The notes: generated by a model from the sequence alone, not told the origin. Positions 1 through 10,800 are shown, counted from the first letter of the stretch. The stretch is 64,000 nt of DNA from Bolinopsis microptera (GCF_026151205.1 NC_087078.1:558001-622000), one strand, 5' to 3'. Numbers and translations: made by a program.

Positions 1-190
1 ATAACACTAACAGATAAGATCAATCCGTAATTGTGGACTTAAAATGACGTATAAGATCGAAGCTCAACGTTGCGCAAGTCAAACTCTCAACAAAAGCAAA
101 CAGAACAGAAGGCAACTAAATTGTCCGTACATATGCGCGCGGTTTCATCACGTGCTATTATTCCATATATGGTCATACGAATCAAAATCT

Positions 191-287
191 TGTAGGTTTA
201 TGCCGAGACGCGCGCCGAGTTGGACTCGATCGACGCTGGTCGAATATTTTACGAGTATCAGTTAATCAGTATCACCCGTTAAATCAA
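191..287 (+). repeat. Dispersed repeat A, copy 1
   Basis: This stretch shares the core ACGCGCGCCGAGTTGGACTC and a following block ending in TTTTACGAGTATCACCCGTT with 54409-54506 and 55600-55691. This copy carries extra bases inside the second block. No coding capacity is visible. It is probably a fragment of a transposable element of unknown class. Confidence 0.6.
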
Positions 288-947
288 AATCCAAAGACGG
301 GTATAAGTTAATAATGTAAATGAAAGTTGAGACTTTGCTAATGGTGCAGGCTTTTACTAATTCGCTCGCCCAAACATTATTACGTGACTTTCCTGGTTGG
401 GCAAGCAATTTAGTGCCGGAAGCGAATGGACGAATGGTGCGTCCTCAAATAATATCAAAATCAAATATTGAATGTAGCATGTATTTACCGATCTATCAGA
501 TAAAGTGTAATACTAATATTATATTAATATTTTAATTGTTAAAAGGTGAAATTCGGCCAACCTGCAAGTTGCTTAGTTGCAGTGTCTTCTGGTCGGGCCT
601 ACTCACATAACGTGACAACTACAAGTCAACCATCGGTGTGTGACGAGTTAGATTAGTTTGTTGAAAATAAAGCTGCCAACAGTTCCCTGAACCAGTAGAC
701 GTGATCAGTAATCAGTCGTCAGTTATAGTCATTTTGTAAATTAATCGTAATGCATATATTATGTTATATAATTATATACGAACTAATTTTGCTAAGTTTT
801 GTAATTGAGTAAGATTCGGAATGATATGAGCTGTGATATAGGATTGTAAATTGCATGTAATAATTATAATAGGACTTAAAAAGCAGTTCAGAGATTCAGT
901 GATAAAAGAGAAATCTCCAGGGTAACCAGGGTAACCAGGGAAGTCGC
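288..947. other. No gene recognised; region before a LINE remnant
   Basis: Only short AT-rich open frames occur here and none resembles a protein I know. A direct GGGTAACCA repeat lies at about 919-940. The segment may include the 5' untranslated part of the LINE remnant that follows. Confidence 0.4.
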
Positions 948-1640
948 ATGGCTCAGAGTCTTAACGCTGCGTTAAAAGTTATGTATAGACAGTCGTTGGA
1001 CATTGTTCAGCTGGAGAAATATAATCAGAAATTGCACTCCGATGTAATTAACAGTCAGGGGACAGTAGTTGGTCTGCAGAAAGAGCTGCTAGCTGCCAAA
1101 GACAAGCAGCTTGATGACTTGGAATCTGTGGTTGTAGCATCAGTTGAGGATACTGTGAAATCAGAGTTAAAGACATACAGCGCCGCGGTACAGTATTCAA
1201 AAACCTCAGCAGCAGGTCCTTTGTTGAATTTGGATAGAAACATTTTGAAGAATGTCATTAAGGATGTTGTGGCAGAAGGAGACCGATGTTATTTGGTATT
1301 AAAGAAGAGAAAGGTGAGCTGTTATGTGACAAGGTCGGTCAAGTGTTGTAGGAACTTGGCGAAAAGCCAAAAATATAAGCTAGCAGAATTGGTTTGTATT
1401 GTATTATTTTGTATTGTATTGAATAAACCCAAGGATAAGAAACAAGTGGCTGATAGATCTGTTAAGGTGACTTTGACGAGCTCCACAATCGTGCAGCAGA
1501 TTTTGACTAGAGCTCGGAACTTTTCGGTGAAGTCTTTATCGGTCCAGATAGGTCTCCAGAGGAACGTGCCGAACAGCAAAAGCTTGTTTGAGAACTCATG
1601 AAGAGATCGAACGACGAGCCAGATAAGACTAAAAAGTAAG
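948..1640 (+). pseudogene. Degraded LINE ORF1-like sequence
   Basis: The first 110 or so codons read as a coiled-coil protein followed by a segment (SELKTYSAAVQYSKT, then NVIKDVVAEGDR) like the ORF1 proteins of CR1/L2-type LINEs in invertebrates. The reading frame is then lost. About codon 125 onward the related text continues in the +1 frame with stops (ELLCDKVGQVL, stop, ELGEKPKI, stop). It returns in the first frame as SVKVTLTSSTIVQQILTRA, and shifts again to GPDRSPEERAEQQKLV. At least two indels and several stops show a dead copy. The endonuclease and reverse transcriptase that should follow are not seen. Assignment rests on remembered family motifs, so the clade is uncertain. Confidence 0.6.
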
Positions 1641-2879
1641 AGACACTTCATCAAAGGAGGCAAAGTGTGTAGTGTGGACAAAATTGTTGTTTGAAATGTG
1701 ATAAGACAGAGTTTTGCTTGAATTTATGGATTCTTAGTTCGCTAAGATTTTAATTTTTGATAAGCTTCTAAATCATATTATTATTCGTCTTTCAACACAA
1801 CTACAAGACTGTCAGTCTTGATATCTATCTGAATAATATCCAGATATTAAACTAATTACAACACTACAAATCTATTACATTTATTGAGCCTGAAGATGGC
1901 GTTGACGCCGAAAATTTGCCCTTACTCCTAACTTCCTTGTTTCATTTGTCCATGTCTCTTCCAACCGGATATTATCCAGATATCAGTATTTCAATCATGA
2001 GACTAATAAACAGCGAACTACTCCGTTATTTGACTGTCAGTCTTCTAGAATTTTGTTTTGATTTGTGTATTAAGCTGAAGTATTTAATTTTACTTCCAGG
2101 TCCATAATTTCGTGTGGAGTATATAAACTATATTCTTAGAGTTATTTAGGTTTTATATCAGCAGATTTATGTATATAATTATTGTATATTATTGCATGTA
2201 TAAATTCTTGAGTAAACATTAACCAGTAAACAAAGCTGGTTCCCAATCAATCAGTGGATGGAAATTTATTGACACACGCTGCAACCCCTTTTCGCGTGCG
2301 AAGCGTGCACAAGGTCAAGAGTGAAGAGAGGTATATACATGAACGTGTAGCAAGAAATTTAGCGTCCGCCTACATTATAGCCTAACGGGCGCAATTCTTG
2401 TTATGTCTTATATACTTATGAGGCATTGTTTGCCAAATAACTATATTATATTTATATGCAGTGTTCATGTTTCTAAATAAGTCTCATATTTGATATTGAA
2501 ATATAGCGTAAAAAACGTAAGACTAAGTATAGCGATCTAAATAGATGCTACATCACAAAAGTTGTAGATAAGTCAATTCTGTAAGTTAAACAAAATTCAC
2601 GGCTTACGAATTGTAAAGAGTTTCGATTAATTACATCAATCACATGCTGTAAAAATCTTTTCGGGTTGCTTCCGGGTCGACACTAAGTAGTAGTATTTTG
2701 GGATAAGATTATTATTAAGGGCGGTATAAATATAATACTCATATACTGTCCAATTAGCTGATGTTAATTGATATGACCTTTATTCCCCTCCAGTCGCAGT
2801 AACAAGTTTGCATTTCGACAGCTGTATCCTGCCACTAGAGGCTCATCCGGGAATGATTTCACAAACCTTGTAAGCATTT
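1641..2879. other. No gene recognised
   Basis: AT-rich sequence without convincing coding frames. It contains a small hairpin GGCGT-TG-ACGCC at about 1897. A segment at 2262-2312 (including TTTTCGCGTGCGAAGCGTGC) has a diverged inverted partner at 4441-4498, so part of this region is dispersed repeat. Confidence 0.4.
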
Positions 2880-3640
2880 CTTTAAAGTGCAGGGGATCTT
2901 CGATAATATGCATGTTTGGTGGGAATTGGGATTATTATTAAGTAATTGCACAATCGAGGTCCAATTATTGCAAACGAATTGTCGTAGAGCGTTTGGTTGC
3001 GCTGACTGCTAGATTTATTCAGAGTGGGAATAACTGCCTTTTGGCCATGTCGGAGTGTTGCGGTGAACTCAGAACTGGATGTTGACATCATTTGGGCACA
3101 GTGGCGTAACGAATGGCCCCGCTGACCCCGCTGTGCAGGGGGGCGCCGTCTTACTCTTAGGGGGGCGCCAAACCGTCGTTTGAATGTGGGACAATTTCGA
3201 AAACTTAACTAAAGTACTAGCAAAACTGCGCGTTTTGCTCTAGATAGACACTTTTTTAGAGATTTCACCGGCGTATCCTCTAAAATCACCTAGTTTGTTT
3301 AATTTTAGGGAGGGGCACCAAAATGGGAGGGGGCCAACAGGGGGGCGCTTTTTCGGCAGGGGGGCGCCAACAGGCAACGTTACGCCACTGTTTGGGCACT
3401 TGCCGTGCAGCACTTTCCACATGTGGATGATGGTATATCGTTCTCTCCTCCGTTGCAACGACATCAAATTTAAGGCCTTGAGTCTCTGCCAGTAGTTTAG
3501 ATGCTGTAGGCCATCTATAATTCTCGTTGTGAACGTGCCGACGTGCGCTGAACCCTTTCCAGTTGTTGGACGTCTGCACTCTTGGAAATATTCCATTTCT
3601 ATAATATATAAAGGGGCAACAGCTAGTACGCGAGATGGCT
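2880..3640 (-). pseudogene. LINE reverse-transcriptase C-terminal remnant, split by a MITE
   Basis: Read on the minus strand, 3596-3399 gives YWQRLKALNLMSLQRRRERY followed by TIIHMWKVLHGKCPN. This is the conserved segment just after the reverse transcriptase of many animal LINEs. The protein text resumes on the other side of a 292-bp MITE at 3098-2880 (DMMSTSSSEFTATLRHGQK, later SFAIIGPRLCNYL, matching the usual V-GP-LWN-LP block). The catalytic part of the reverse transcriptase is absent and the frame is not continuous, so this is a truncated, inactive fragment. Confidence 0.65.
3099..3390. mobile_element. hAT-type MITE, 292 bp
   Basis: The element starts CAGTGGCGTAACG and ends with the exact reverse complement, a 13-bp terminal inverted repeat. 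It is flanked on both sides by the 8-bp direct repeat TTTGGGCA (3091-3098 and 3391-3398), the target duplication length of hAT transposons. It holds runs of G near both ends and no transposase. It interrupts a LINE remnant, so it is the younger insertion. A diverged and longer relative lies at 54783-55390. Confidence 0.88.
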
Positions 3641-3918
3641 TCTGATGAGAGATTTGTGAAGGGTCAGAAATGCAAAGTTACCATGCTGACAGCATGGTGA
3701 CTTTGTTCCTCGTTTTAAACGCACTCAGAACCCAAGCAGCAACTTTACGAACACGTTTGGCTATAAGGGTAACGTGGGGACTTCAGGATAAGTCAACTGA
3801 AACCATTACCCCTAAATCTTTAACCATTTTGGAAGGGTATAACATATGTTGCCGTCTGAGACTTGGTATACTTGGGTTACCGTTAGGATGGCAGGGTTAG
3901 GGTTGGGATCAGATTAGA
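3641..3918. other. No gene recognised
   Basis: One open frame of 76 codons on the plus strand (3670-3900) has no family resemblance I can name and no splice or start context to support it. Confidence 0.35.
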
Positions 3919-4142
3919 TTTGACTTTTTCAACCCGTTCTCTAGCCCTACTCCTAGGGTTAGGATTTCAGCATATGCTTTTGTTAGTGGTTAGGGATTGG
4001 GTTAGGGTTAGGGTTAGGGTTGGGATTAGATAAGAGGGTTAGGACTGAGGGTTAGGGTTTTCAATAGTCGTTCCTGGGCAGCTAGAGAACGGATTGAAGA
4101 AGTCACGTGACAGTCGAGTGCAGTAGAGTAATTAATCATCAT
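3919..4142. mobile_element. Telomere-repeat-bearing inverted-repeat element, copy 1
   Basis: The segment opens with GACTTTTTCAACCCGTTCTC and closes with a diverged inverted form of the same text (GAGAACGGATTGAAGAAGTC) followed by TTAATCATCATCC. Between them lie GGGTTA repeats (about 3995-4022) and related degenerate units. The same sequence occurs inverted at 5255-5514 and in part at 53884-54050. The left end seems truncated here. No coding sequence is present. Confidence 0.6.
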
Positions 4143-4393
4143 CCATTAAGTTACTTGCTAAAATTAAAGATTAAGTTACTTGCTAAAATTAAAGATTAAG
4201 TTACTTGCTAAAATTAAAGATTAAGTTACTTGCTAAAATTAAAGATTAAGTTACTTGCTACACAATTAAGTAGAGTGATTAATCATCATCCATTAAGTTA
4301 CTTGCTAAAATTAAAGATTAAGCTACTTGCTAAAATTAAAGATTAAATTACTTGCTAAAATTAAAGATTAAGTTACTTGCTACACAATTAAGT
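4143..4393. repeat. 25-bp tandem repeat with MITE end embedded
   Basis: Units of ATTAAGTTACTTGCTAAAAT plus TAAAG are repeated about four times. A variant unit ending in CACAATTAAGTAGAGTG and the MITE terminus GATTAATCATCATCC follows, and then the block of four is repeated. The array is therefore a two-level repeat that captured the end of the neighbouring element. Confidence 0.85.
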
Positions 4394-5254
4394 ACACATT
4401 GTATACCATTACCAGATACCTTCTATTTTAGAAAAAAAGGACGCTGCGCGCTTTGCACGCGAAAAGAGGTTTACAACGTGTATCAATAAATTACCAACAT
4501 TTGATCATTTTGATAAAGGAGCAAAAATGTGCATTATAAACAAAAAGAACCAAATAATGAATAAGCAGTAAGCACTTATTTTCACGCGTTTTGGTACCTT
4601 TATATTTATAGCCGGCTCTCGCTCACTCGCCATTAATAAATAAATAAAATAATGTCACTACATATTTTTATATCTTTGGGTTGGAAGAAAATAACATTGC
4701 ATGCAGTACCTTTTGATTTTAACTTCTACAGACGTTTTCACAGCTTAAACATCATATTTGTACTTTAACTTTAAGTACAAATGCCCATAACTCTCCAGGG
4801 AAGCATTTTTACCGCTACGTTATGGGGGATGATTCGGAATCAGCGTCCAAAAATACACCCTATAAGATTACAGTCATACCCTCAGGGCCTTTTCACAAGA
4901 ATTTTTTTTTAATTTGGGCGAGCGATTTAGTGAGACTGGGTGCGAATAGTAATATATCGCCTGTATTGAAGTAAACATTTTTTCTCACTCCCGAGATTAA
5001 TTATACAAAATCTGTATGCTTTATTTTCAATGTCTAAGTTATGTCCTTTTTAAATTTAAGGATTGTAATATAAACACAAAACAATATGAGCCACGGTTTT
5101 TTCAGGACTTGAAGATTTTGTACGATTTTCATAATTCTTTCTAATTTTTTCTCAATTTAATCATCAATTCTTTTCTTCAGTCTGACATTATATCATTATA
5201 TTAGTATTACGACTGTGTAACGGATGTTCATGTATAATCCGTCTATAAAATTTC
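4394..5254. other. No gene recognised; repeat fragments
   Basis: Contains the inverted partner (4441-4498) of the dispersed segment near 2290, and at 4790-4890 a diverged copy of a block also present near 6800 and 54150 (marked by GATTCGGAATCAGCGTCC). No supported gene. Confidence 0.45.
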
Positions 5255-5514
5255 GGATGATGATGATTAATCACGCTACACTCGACTGTCATTTGACTTT
5301 TTCAACCCGTTCTCTAGCTTGCCCTGAACGACTATTCGAAACCCTAACCCTCAGTCCTAACCCTCTTATCTAATCCCAACCCTAACCCTAACCCTAACCC
5401 AATCCCTAACCACTAACAAAAGCATATGCTGAAATCCTAACCCTAGGAGTAGGGCTAGAGAACGGGTTGAAAAAGTCACGTGGCAGTCGAGTGTCGAGTG
5501 ATTAATCATCATCC
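5255..5514. mobile_element. Telomere-repeat-bearing MITE, copy 2 (complete-looking)
   Basis: About 260 bp with terminal inverted repeats of roughly 60 bp: the left end GGATGATGATGATTAATCAC runs through ACTCGACTG and TTTTTCAACCCGTTCTCTAG, and the right end is its diverged reverse complement ending ATTAATCATCATCC. The core holds CCCTAA repeats (about 5380-5406). No clear target duplication is seen. It ends 58 bp before the start codon of the first LITAF-like gene. Confidence 0.7.
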
Positions 5515-5572
5515 GTGATTAAGCACGCTCGTAAAATTTCACGACTTACCCTCGTTCCATTTTTAGTAAATC

Positions 5573-6067
5573 ATGGCAGCACCGATGCCACCATATGGAG
5601 AAAAAGGAGAAGCCCCACCACCTTACTTCAACTTGCCAGCGGCAGTACAAGCGGCACCAAACCCAGGACCACCACAAGGCCAGTACCCGCCGCAGGGCCA
5701 GTACCCGCCGCAGGGCCAGTACCCACCGCAGGGCCAGTACCCGCCGCAGGGCCAGTACCCACCGCAGGGTCAGGCCCCACCGGCTGCCCAGGCCCCACCG
5801 GCTGCCCAGGCCCCAGTTGTTGTGATAGCTACTCAGCCGGCAAACTTCGGCAAATACCCTATGAACATGACCTGCGGAAACTGCCATGCTAAGATTCAGA
5901 CGTCAGTGCGCTACGAAGTTGGAACACTCACTATCTTACTTTGCTTTGTTATATTTCTTTTTACCGGTATATGTTGCTTCATTCCTTTCCTCATTGACGA
6001 CTGTAAAGATGCAATACATCATTGCCCTTCATGCAATACCACAGTCGGGCGTAAAGATGGAATTTAA
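5573..6067 (+). CDS. LITAF-domain membrane protein, copy 1
   Basis: A single-exon protein of 164 residues. Residues 1-30 carry a PPPY motif (15-18), a binding site for WW-domain ubiquitin ligases of the Nedd4 type in this family. Residues 33-67 are repeats of PPQGQY, then two APPAAQ units. The LITAF domain covers about 95-161: the first zinc-binding pair CGNC (101-104), a hydrophobic segment (about 118-141) and the second pair in HCPSCN (150-155). LITAF proteins sit on the cytosolic face of late endosome and lysosome membranes with the hydrophobic stretch dipping into the bilayer; the zinc joins the two cysteine pairs. The start is the first ATG, giving MAAPMPPY. The second copy lies 2.7 kb downstream, so the pair arose by local duplication. 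Confidence 0.92.
   Translation: MAAPMPPYGEKGEAPPPYFNLPAAVQAAPNPGPPQGQYPPQGQYPPQGQYPPQGQYPPQGQYPPQGQAPPAAQAPPAAQAPVVVIATQPANFGKYPMNMTCGNCHAKIQTSVRYEVGTLTILLCFVIFLFTGICCFIPFLIDDCKDAIHHCPSCNTTVGRKDGI
5674..5817 (+). repeat. In-frame minisatellite in LITAF copy 1
   Basis: An 18-bp unit (CCGCAGGGCCAGTACCCG) repeats about six times, followed by two alanine-proline units. Unit length is a multiple of three, so copy number changes keep the frame and alter only the length of the proline-rich tail. Confidence 0.85.
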
Positions 6068-6704
6068 CATGCCGAGGTAGTACTGCACTCTTGGCCTTGC
6101 GTTTACACTTTTTTAGTGATTACGAATACGATAAAGAAGATTTTATTAAACTTACTTTTATAAATAACAGTTTTTCAATATAAAAGTGATTGATTGAATA
6201 CGCCCAATGGGCGCTGGTCTGTACCGAAATATAAAAAACATTATTATTATATAATATAGAGAATATAGAGAAACATAGAGAATAAAATTCTAGCAAGCCT
6301 CCGAAAACTATTTAGCCTTTACTTGTGTGTCGACGTAACTAGAAAATAGCATAATGCACTTGATTCAATTCAGATTTAATGAGATCTAAATGTATCAATG
6401 CCTCGTATCCGATTGACAATACTAATACTTTAATAGATAACGTCTCAATTCTATCATTTTATCATTGACTTATCTCGATATCACGATATCTTCTCGAATG
6501 TATCAATTTCATAAAATAAGTTAGTTTCAACTAGGGAAATATAAATTGAAGTACATGTTTTGGGGACGTTTGTGTGTTTTTTGTGTGTATTTTATTGTGA
6601 GTATTTAAAACATATGATATAATAACATTATATTTCATCTTGAATGAGATTTAGAGATTAATAAAAGCTCTAGAAAAATAATTGAGTATGCATTTTATTA
6701 TCGA
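6068..6704. other. 3' flank of LITAF copy 1; no other gene
   Basis: AT-rich. A polyadenylation hexamer AATAAA is present at about 6281 (in GAGAATAAAATTC). Nothing else is recognised. Confidence 0.4.
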
Positions 6705-7016
6705 CTTGCTAAATCATTATAAACTCGATCTTCGAGATTTTTCTAAAGCCAAAGGGGACAGTTGAAACCAACTTGAATCGATGTATTTTCGGACACTGAT
6801 TCCGAATCACCCACATAAGGGTTAAAATGCTCCCCTAGCAAGATATTGCCGAAAAACCGTCTCGATCACATGATATGACCGTGTATAATAAGGAAGTTGG
6901 TATAATTTCTCATTAGGGTTAGGGTTACCTGGGGACCCCAGGCTATTATATTTATGTTCACAATCATAACAGAGAATAGAGATTCGGCGGAATGACAGTA
7001 TGGTTAGGGTTTCAGC
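6705..7016 (-). repeat. Dispersed repeat B fragment
   Basis: Reverse complement of much of 54050-54245, marked by the shared text for GATTCGGAATCAG, ACCGTCTCGATCA and a CTTCGAGATTTTTC end. It leads into a short GGGTTA tract and a block (AATAGAGATTCGGCGGAATG) that recurs near 55530 and 55870. This links it to the telomere-repeat-bearing element family. Confidence 0.6.
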
Positions 7017-7799
7017 ATAATATGCTTTTGTTTATTATTATATTATACCCCCTATTATACTAGTATACCCCCTTGTTTTTTTACAGGATTAAAACTCATC
7101 AGAGGTTCAAAACACTCTGATTCAATGTCAAAGATTACAGGGTCATTGACAGGAATAAAAAATAGCCGTGGGCACACATTTTCCAAATAGTGATTGCGTA
7201 ATATGATTATGTGATCGACCAATTCTGTGGAGATTTTTTATCATATTCAGCTGCAGGTGCTTAAAACCATGTTAACATTAGGTTAGAGATCTGAAGTTTT
7301 GCAGAGCGTCTAGACGTTGATCAGATCGATTGTAAACAATTTTCAAGTTGCAGGTGTATCAGGAAGTGGGTTTTCTGGAACTCCTGTTTTATTTCTGCCG
7401 GTCGATCGCAGGGTATTCTTCAGGTATCTGTAGATTCGTACCTATAAAAGATACAGCCATTCACGACCACAGGTCTTGAAAATAATTGTTTAGACTGTAG
7501 TTTACAGTCCTACTTTGCTCCTTCATAAGTAGTTTACATTATACGAAGCAATTATTAGACGTCACCAATCGTCCTAATCGAATTTACACCATTTAGAAGT
7601 TCTGAACTTTCATAGGGCCCGATGTAATTGCTATGACCAGTTTACTGGTCAACTGGTGTTTCGGTGTCCCTAATTTTTGTTTACACTCGGTCACTTGTCA
7701 AGGCATGTAAAGTTATTCGGCGATATTTTCTTTGAAATAAAATGATGTATTTGTAAGTTTATTGATTTTTTTTAAAGTAGCAGACGCCACCTAACATGA
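7017..7799. other. No gene recognised
   Basis: AT-rich sequence without supported coding frames or clear repeats. Confidence 0.35.
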
Positions 7800-7821
7800 G
7801 TGATGAGTACAAACCAATCAC

Positions 7822-7914
7822 AGCGCGTAACTCACGCGACACCTCACGCGACACCACCGCATAACTCACGCGACACCTCACGCGACACCACCGCATAACT
7901 CACGCGACACCTCA
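7822..7914. repeat. 34-bp tandem repeat
   Basis: A unit of 34 bp containing AACTCACGCGACACCTCACG is present nearly three times and itself contains two ACTCACGCGACACC-like halves. Confidence 0.8.
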
Positions 7915-8069
7915 TTCAATCCCTGTAGCCGTCCACAGTCTCGCCTCTAATCAGCGAGTCATAGAATGTCCCGAAATGACATAAGTTGTAATTACCATGA
8001 TTCTGATCTAAATCTTTTGAGATGACAATCTGAGTAATCTGACCTCCTAATATTACTTTGAGATTTGTC

Positions 8070-8405
8070 TCTTGATCTTGTGGAGATCTTGTGGAGATCT
8101 TGTGGAGATCTTGAGGAGATCTTGTGGAGATCTTGTGGAGATCTTGTGGAGATCTTGTGGAGATCTTGTGGAGATCTTGAGGAGATCTTGTGGAGATCTT
8201 GTGGAGATCTTGTGGGGATCTTGTGGGGATCTTGTGGAGATCTTGTGGAGATCTTGTTAAGATCTTGTGGAGATCTTGTGAAAATCTTGTGGAGATCTTT
8301 TTCGGGATCTTGTGAAGATCTTGTGGAGATCTTGTGGAGATCTTGTGGAGATCTTGTGGAGATCTTGTGTAGATCTTGTGGAGATCTTGCGGAGATCTTG
8401 CGGAG
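8070..8405. repeat. 12-bp tandem repeat (GAGATCTTGTGG)
   Basis: About 27 copies of GAGATCTTGTGG with point variants. Each unit holds the palindrome AGATCT. It lies about 340 bp upstream of the second LITAF gene. Long open frames through it on both strands follow from the unit length being a multiple of three and are not evidence of a gene. Confidence 0.92.
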
Positions 8406-8740
8406 TCCAAAATCTACTGCTCACCTGCTCCCGATCTTAATCTCCCACTCACATTTGTGTTAACTAACGCCTAAACACTCAATAGTATACAGCAACCTCA
8501 CTCCTCTATCTGTAAAATATACGACTAGCACCTGGCCCCCTGGCCCTAGCAACAGCAACATTACAATCCCTACAACATATCGTGTTACCGTTCTAATTTG
8601 GCGCGGTAGTTCTAGCCTACATTCACGTGTTACCATAGTTACACTACTAGTTACCATCACCTGGGTCTCAGTCCCTCCATTGCCAGTATTCCGTTCCCAG
8701 TTTCGTTAGCAGATCAAACACAGTTGTTTTTACTATAAAC

Positions 8741-9262
8741 ATGGCTACTCAAGCACCAGCATACAGTCAACCCGGTTATCCACCGATCGGACAAGATCCC
8801 CCTCCACCCCAGTACCCGCCAGCAGGACCTCCGCCCGCCCAGTACCCGCCAGCAGGACCTCCGCCCGCCCAGTACCCGCCAGCAGGACCTCCGCCCGCCC
8901 AGTACCCGCCAGCAGGACCTCCGCCCGCCCAGTACCCGCCAGCAGGACCTCCGCCCGCCCAGTACCCACCAGCAGGATATCCACCGCAACCCCAACCTCC
9001 AACTGTAGTTGTGGTAAACGCTGGGTCCCACTCAGTCCGCTTCAGCAACAACCCCATGAACATGACATGCCCTAACTGCCACTCTCAGATACTGACCAGT
9101 GTTACTTACGAGAATGGAACAATGACCTGGGTTATCTGCTTGGTTCTGTTTTTCTTCACCGCTATTTGCTGTTTTATCCCCTTCTTAGTTGACGGCTGTA
9201 AAGACGCTATTCATAGCTGTCCATCCTGTAACAGAATGCTTGGTCGCAAAAACGGTATGTAG
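8741..9262 (+). CDS. LITAF-domain membrane protein, copy 2
   Basis: A single-exon protein of 173 residues. It starts MATQAPAYSQPGYPPIGQ, has a PPQY motif (22-25) and five copies of a ten-residue PPAGPPPAQY repeat (27-76). The LITAF domain spans about 104-170: CPNC (110-113), a hydrophobic membrane-dipping segment (128-150) and CPSCN (160-164). Key cysteines of both zinc pairs are present. Between the domain segments NPMNMTC and FIPFL-D-CKDAIH the two copies are almost the same, while their proline-rich tails differ. Expected role: endosomal and lysosomal membrane trafficking adaptor. The ATG context (AAACATGGC) is good. A minisatellite begins at the stop codon. Confidence 0.92.
   Translation: MATQAPAYSQPGYPPIGQDPPPPQYPPAGPPPAQYPPAGPPPAQYPPAGPPPAQYPPAGPPPAQYPPAGPPPAQYPPAGYPPQPQPPTVVVVNAGSHSVRFSNNPMNMTCPNCHSQILTSVTYENGTMTWVICLVLFFFTAICCFIPFLVDGCKDAIHSCPSCNRMLGRKNGM
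8808..8970 (+). repeat. In-frame 30-bp minisatellite in LITAF copy 2
   Basis: Five near-identical 30-bp units (CAGTACCCGCCAGCAGGACC plus ten bases) encode PPAGPPPAQY. The sameness of the units at the DNA level suggests recent expansion. Confidence 0.9.
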
Positions 9263-9512
9263 CTATGGTAGCTACAGGTGGTAGCTATGGTAGCTACAGG
9301 TGGTAGCTATGGTAGCTACAGGTGGTAGCTATGGTAGTTACAGGTGGTAGCTATGGTAGCTACAGGTGGTAGCTATGGTAGCTACAGGTGATGGTAGCTA
9401 TGGTAGCTACAGGTGGTAGCTATGGTAGCTACAGGTGATGGTAGCTATGGTAGTTACAGGTGGTAGCTATGGTAGTTACAGGTGGTAGCTATGGTATAGG
9501 TAGTTACTGATG
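9258..9512 (+). repeat. 22-bp minisatellite starting at the LITAF copy 2 stop codon
   Basis: Units of TAGCTATGGTAGCTACAGGT with GG spacing repeat about eleven times with variants. The array begins with the TAG stop itself, so it lies wholly in the 3' untranslated region. Confidence 0.85.
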
Positions 9513-10653
9513 GTAGCTATGGGGGAAAGGTCGTGAGATACATATTGAGGAACATTTCGATTTTATGTTCACTTTGGCTTTTACTGTTAGTTTTGAAGCA
9601 ATGCATGGGACGAATTAAAATTTTAGTTTGAATCAATTGATATATATTTATTATATATTATAGTAGAAATACAAAGAATGCAGTATGCTTTGCAACGGCA
9701 TTTTAGTTTTTATATGTATTTAATAAAGAGATGAAAACCCGAATGATATCACAAAATCCTGGTGCTGGTTTAGTTATTGATATATTAATCATGTATAGCT
9801 TAATATTGTAACAGTGAGTAATAAACTAGCTGTACTATCGTTTTTATAGTTTCACTTTCTGTTTCACTTTCTGTTTCACTTTCTGTGTTTCTCCCACGCT
9901 AAAGCGGGTCATATTGTTAAATTCATTTAGAATAATTGTTGAATGTTGATTACCGTAAACTTTTTAATACCGAATGTTAATAACTTTTAGTTTTAATGAG
10001 TTTCATAATTGTTAAATTATCGGATTTTTGATTCAATAAAAACTACGATCATGATGTCTAACTAAACATTGTTAGTCTCTTTAAAAGATAGCTAAACATA
10101 CTGATACAGCGCTTAAAGTATAATTACTATAAGAATCTTAACAAAGATTATACTTCAAATTAAAATAAACACTTTACTACTGTAATAACCGGAAAAGTTT
10201 GATATGGACAATGTCAATAGCATTCAAATTTCACAACCGTTACCATAGTAACACTACTAGTTACCATAATCTCACAACCGTTTGCGTTTGATGGTAGGAT
10301 TAACTTTGATTCGATCAAACAAAATCAGTCATTACATTAACGATTAGCTGCAACGTGTCCTGATCCTTGGTGCTAAATGATTTAAGAGATGGAGTGTATA
10401 CAGTGTAGGTTTTTATCACTCGCTAAACTAAAAACTTAAGACTGCCAGAATTACCGCTATCATAAGATAATTGTAATGGCCAACTTAATTAAATGTCAAT
10501 AGGCAGGTATTCTGATTTAGTCTCCGATTTCATGGACGGGATCCTCTGAGATGTCTCCTATTCTAGAGACACCGCCACTACTAGTTACCATAGAGACACC
10601 GCCACTATAATGACAAGAGAGAAGAATGTGAAGTAAGCTCTACTATGTAATCA
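9513..10653. other. Intergenic, convergent 3' ends
   Basis: AT-rich. AATAAA at about 9722 and 9823 may serve LITAF copy 2. A GTTACCATAGTAACACTACT-type motif (dispersed 21-bp repeat) occurs near 10240-10265 and again near 10575. No gene is seen. Confidence 0.4.
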
Positions 10654-10800
10654 GTTACCGAAAGTGAAAGTGAAGGTTTCTCCCTCGCAACGTTAACCGA
10701 AAGTGAAAGTTTCTCCCTCGCAACGTTAAACGAAAGTAAAAGTTTCTCCCTCGCAACGTTAACCGAAAGTGAAAGTTTGTGCGTCACAACATTAACCGAA
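10654..10800. repeat. 33-bp tandem repeat at the JPT-like stop codon
   Basis: Four 33-bp units containing GTTAACCGAAAGTGAAAG and TTTCTCCCTCGCAAC. The unit nearest the gene overlaps the last codons and the TAA stop of the JPT-like gene on the minus strand, so the array grew from the end of that exon. Confidence 0.85.

Noticed and set aside
948-1601. A host coiled-coil gene
   Set aside because: The frame contains LINE ORF1 motifs that continue across frameshifts and stops in other frames.
3995-4022. Chromosome end or fusion point because of TTAGGG repeats
   Set aside because: The tracts are short, degenerate and occur at the same place inside copies of one inverted-repeat element.
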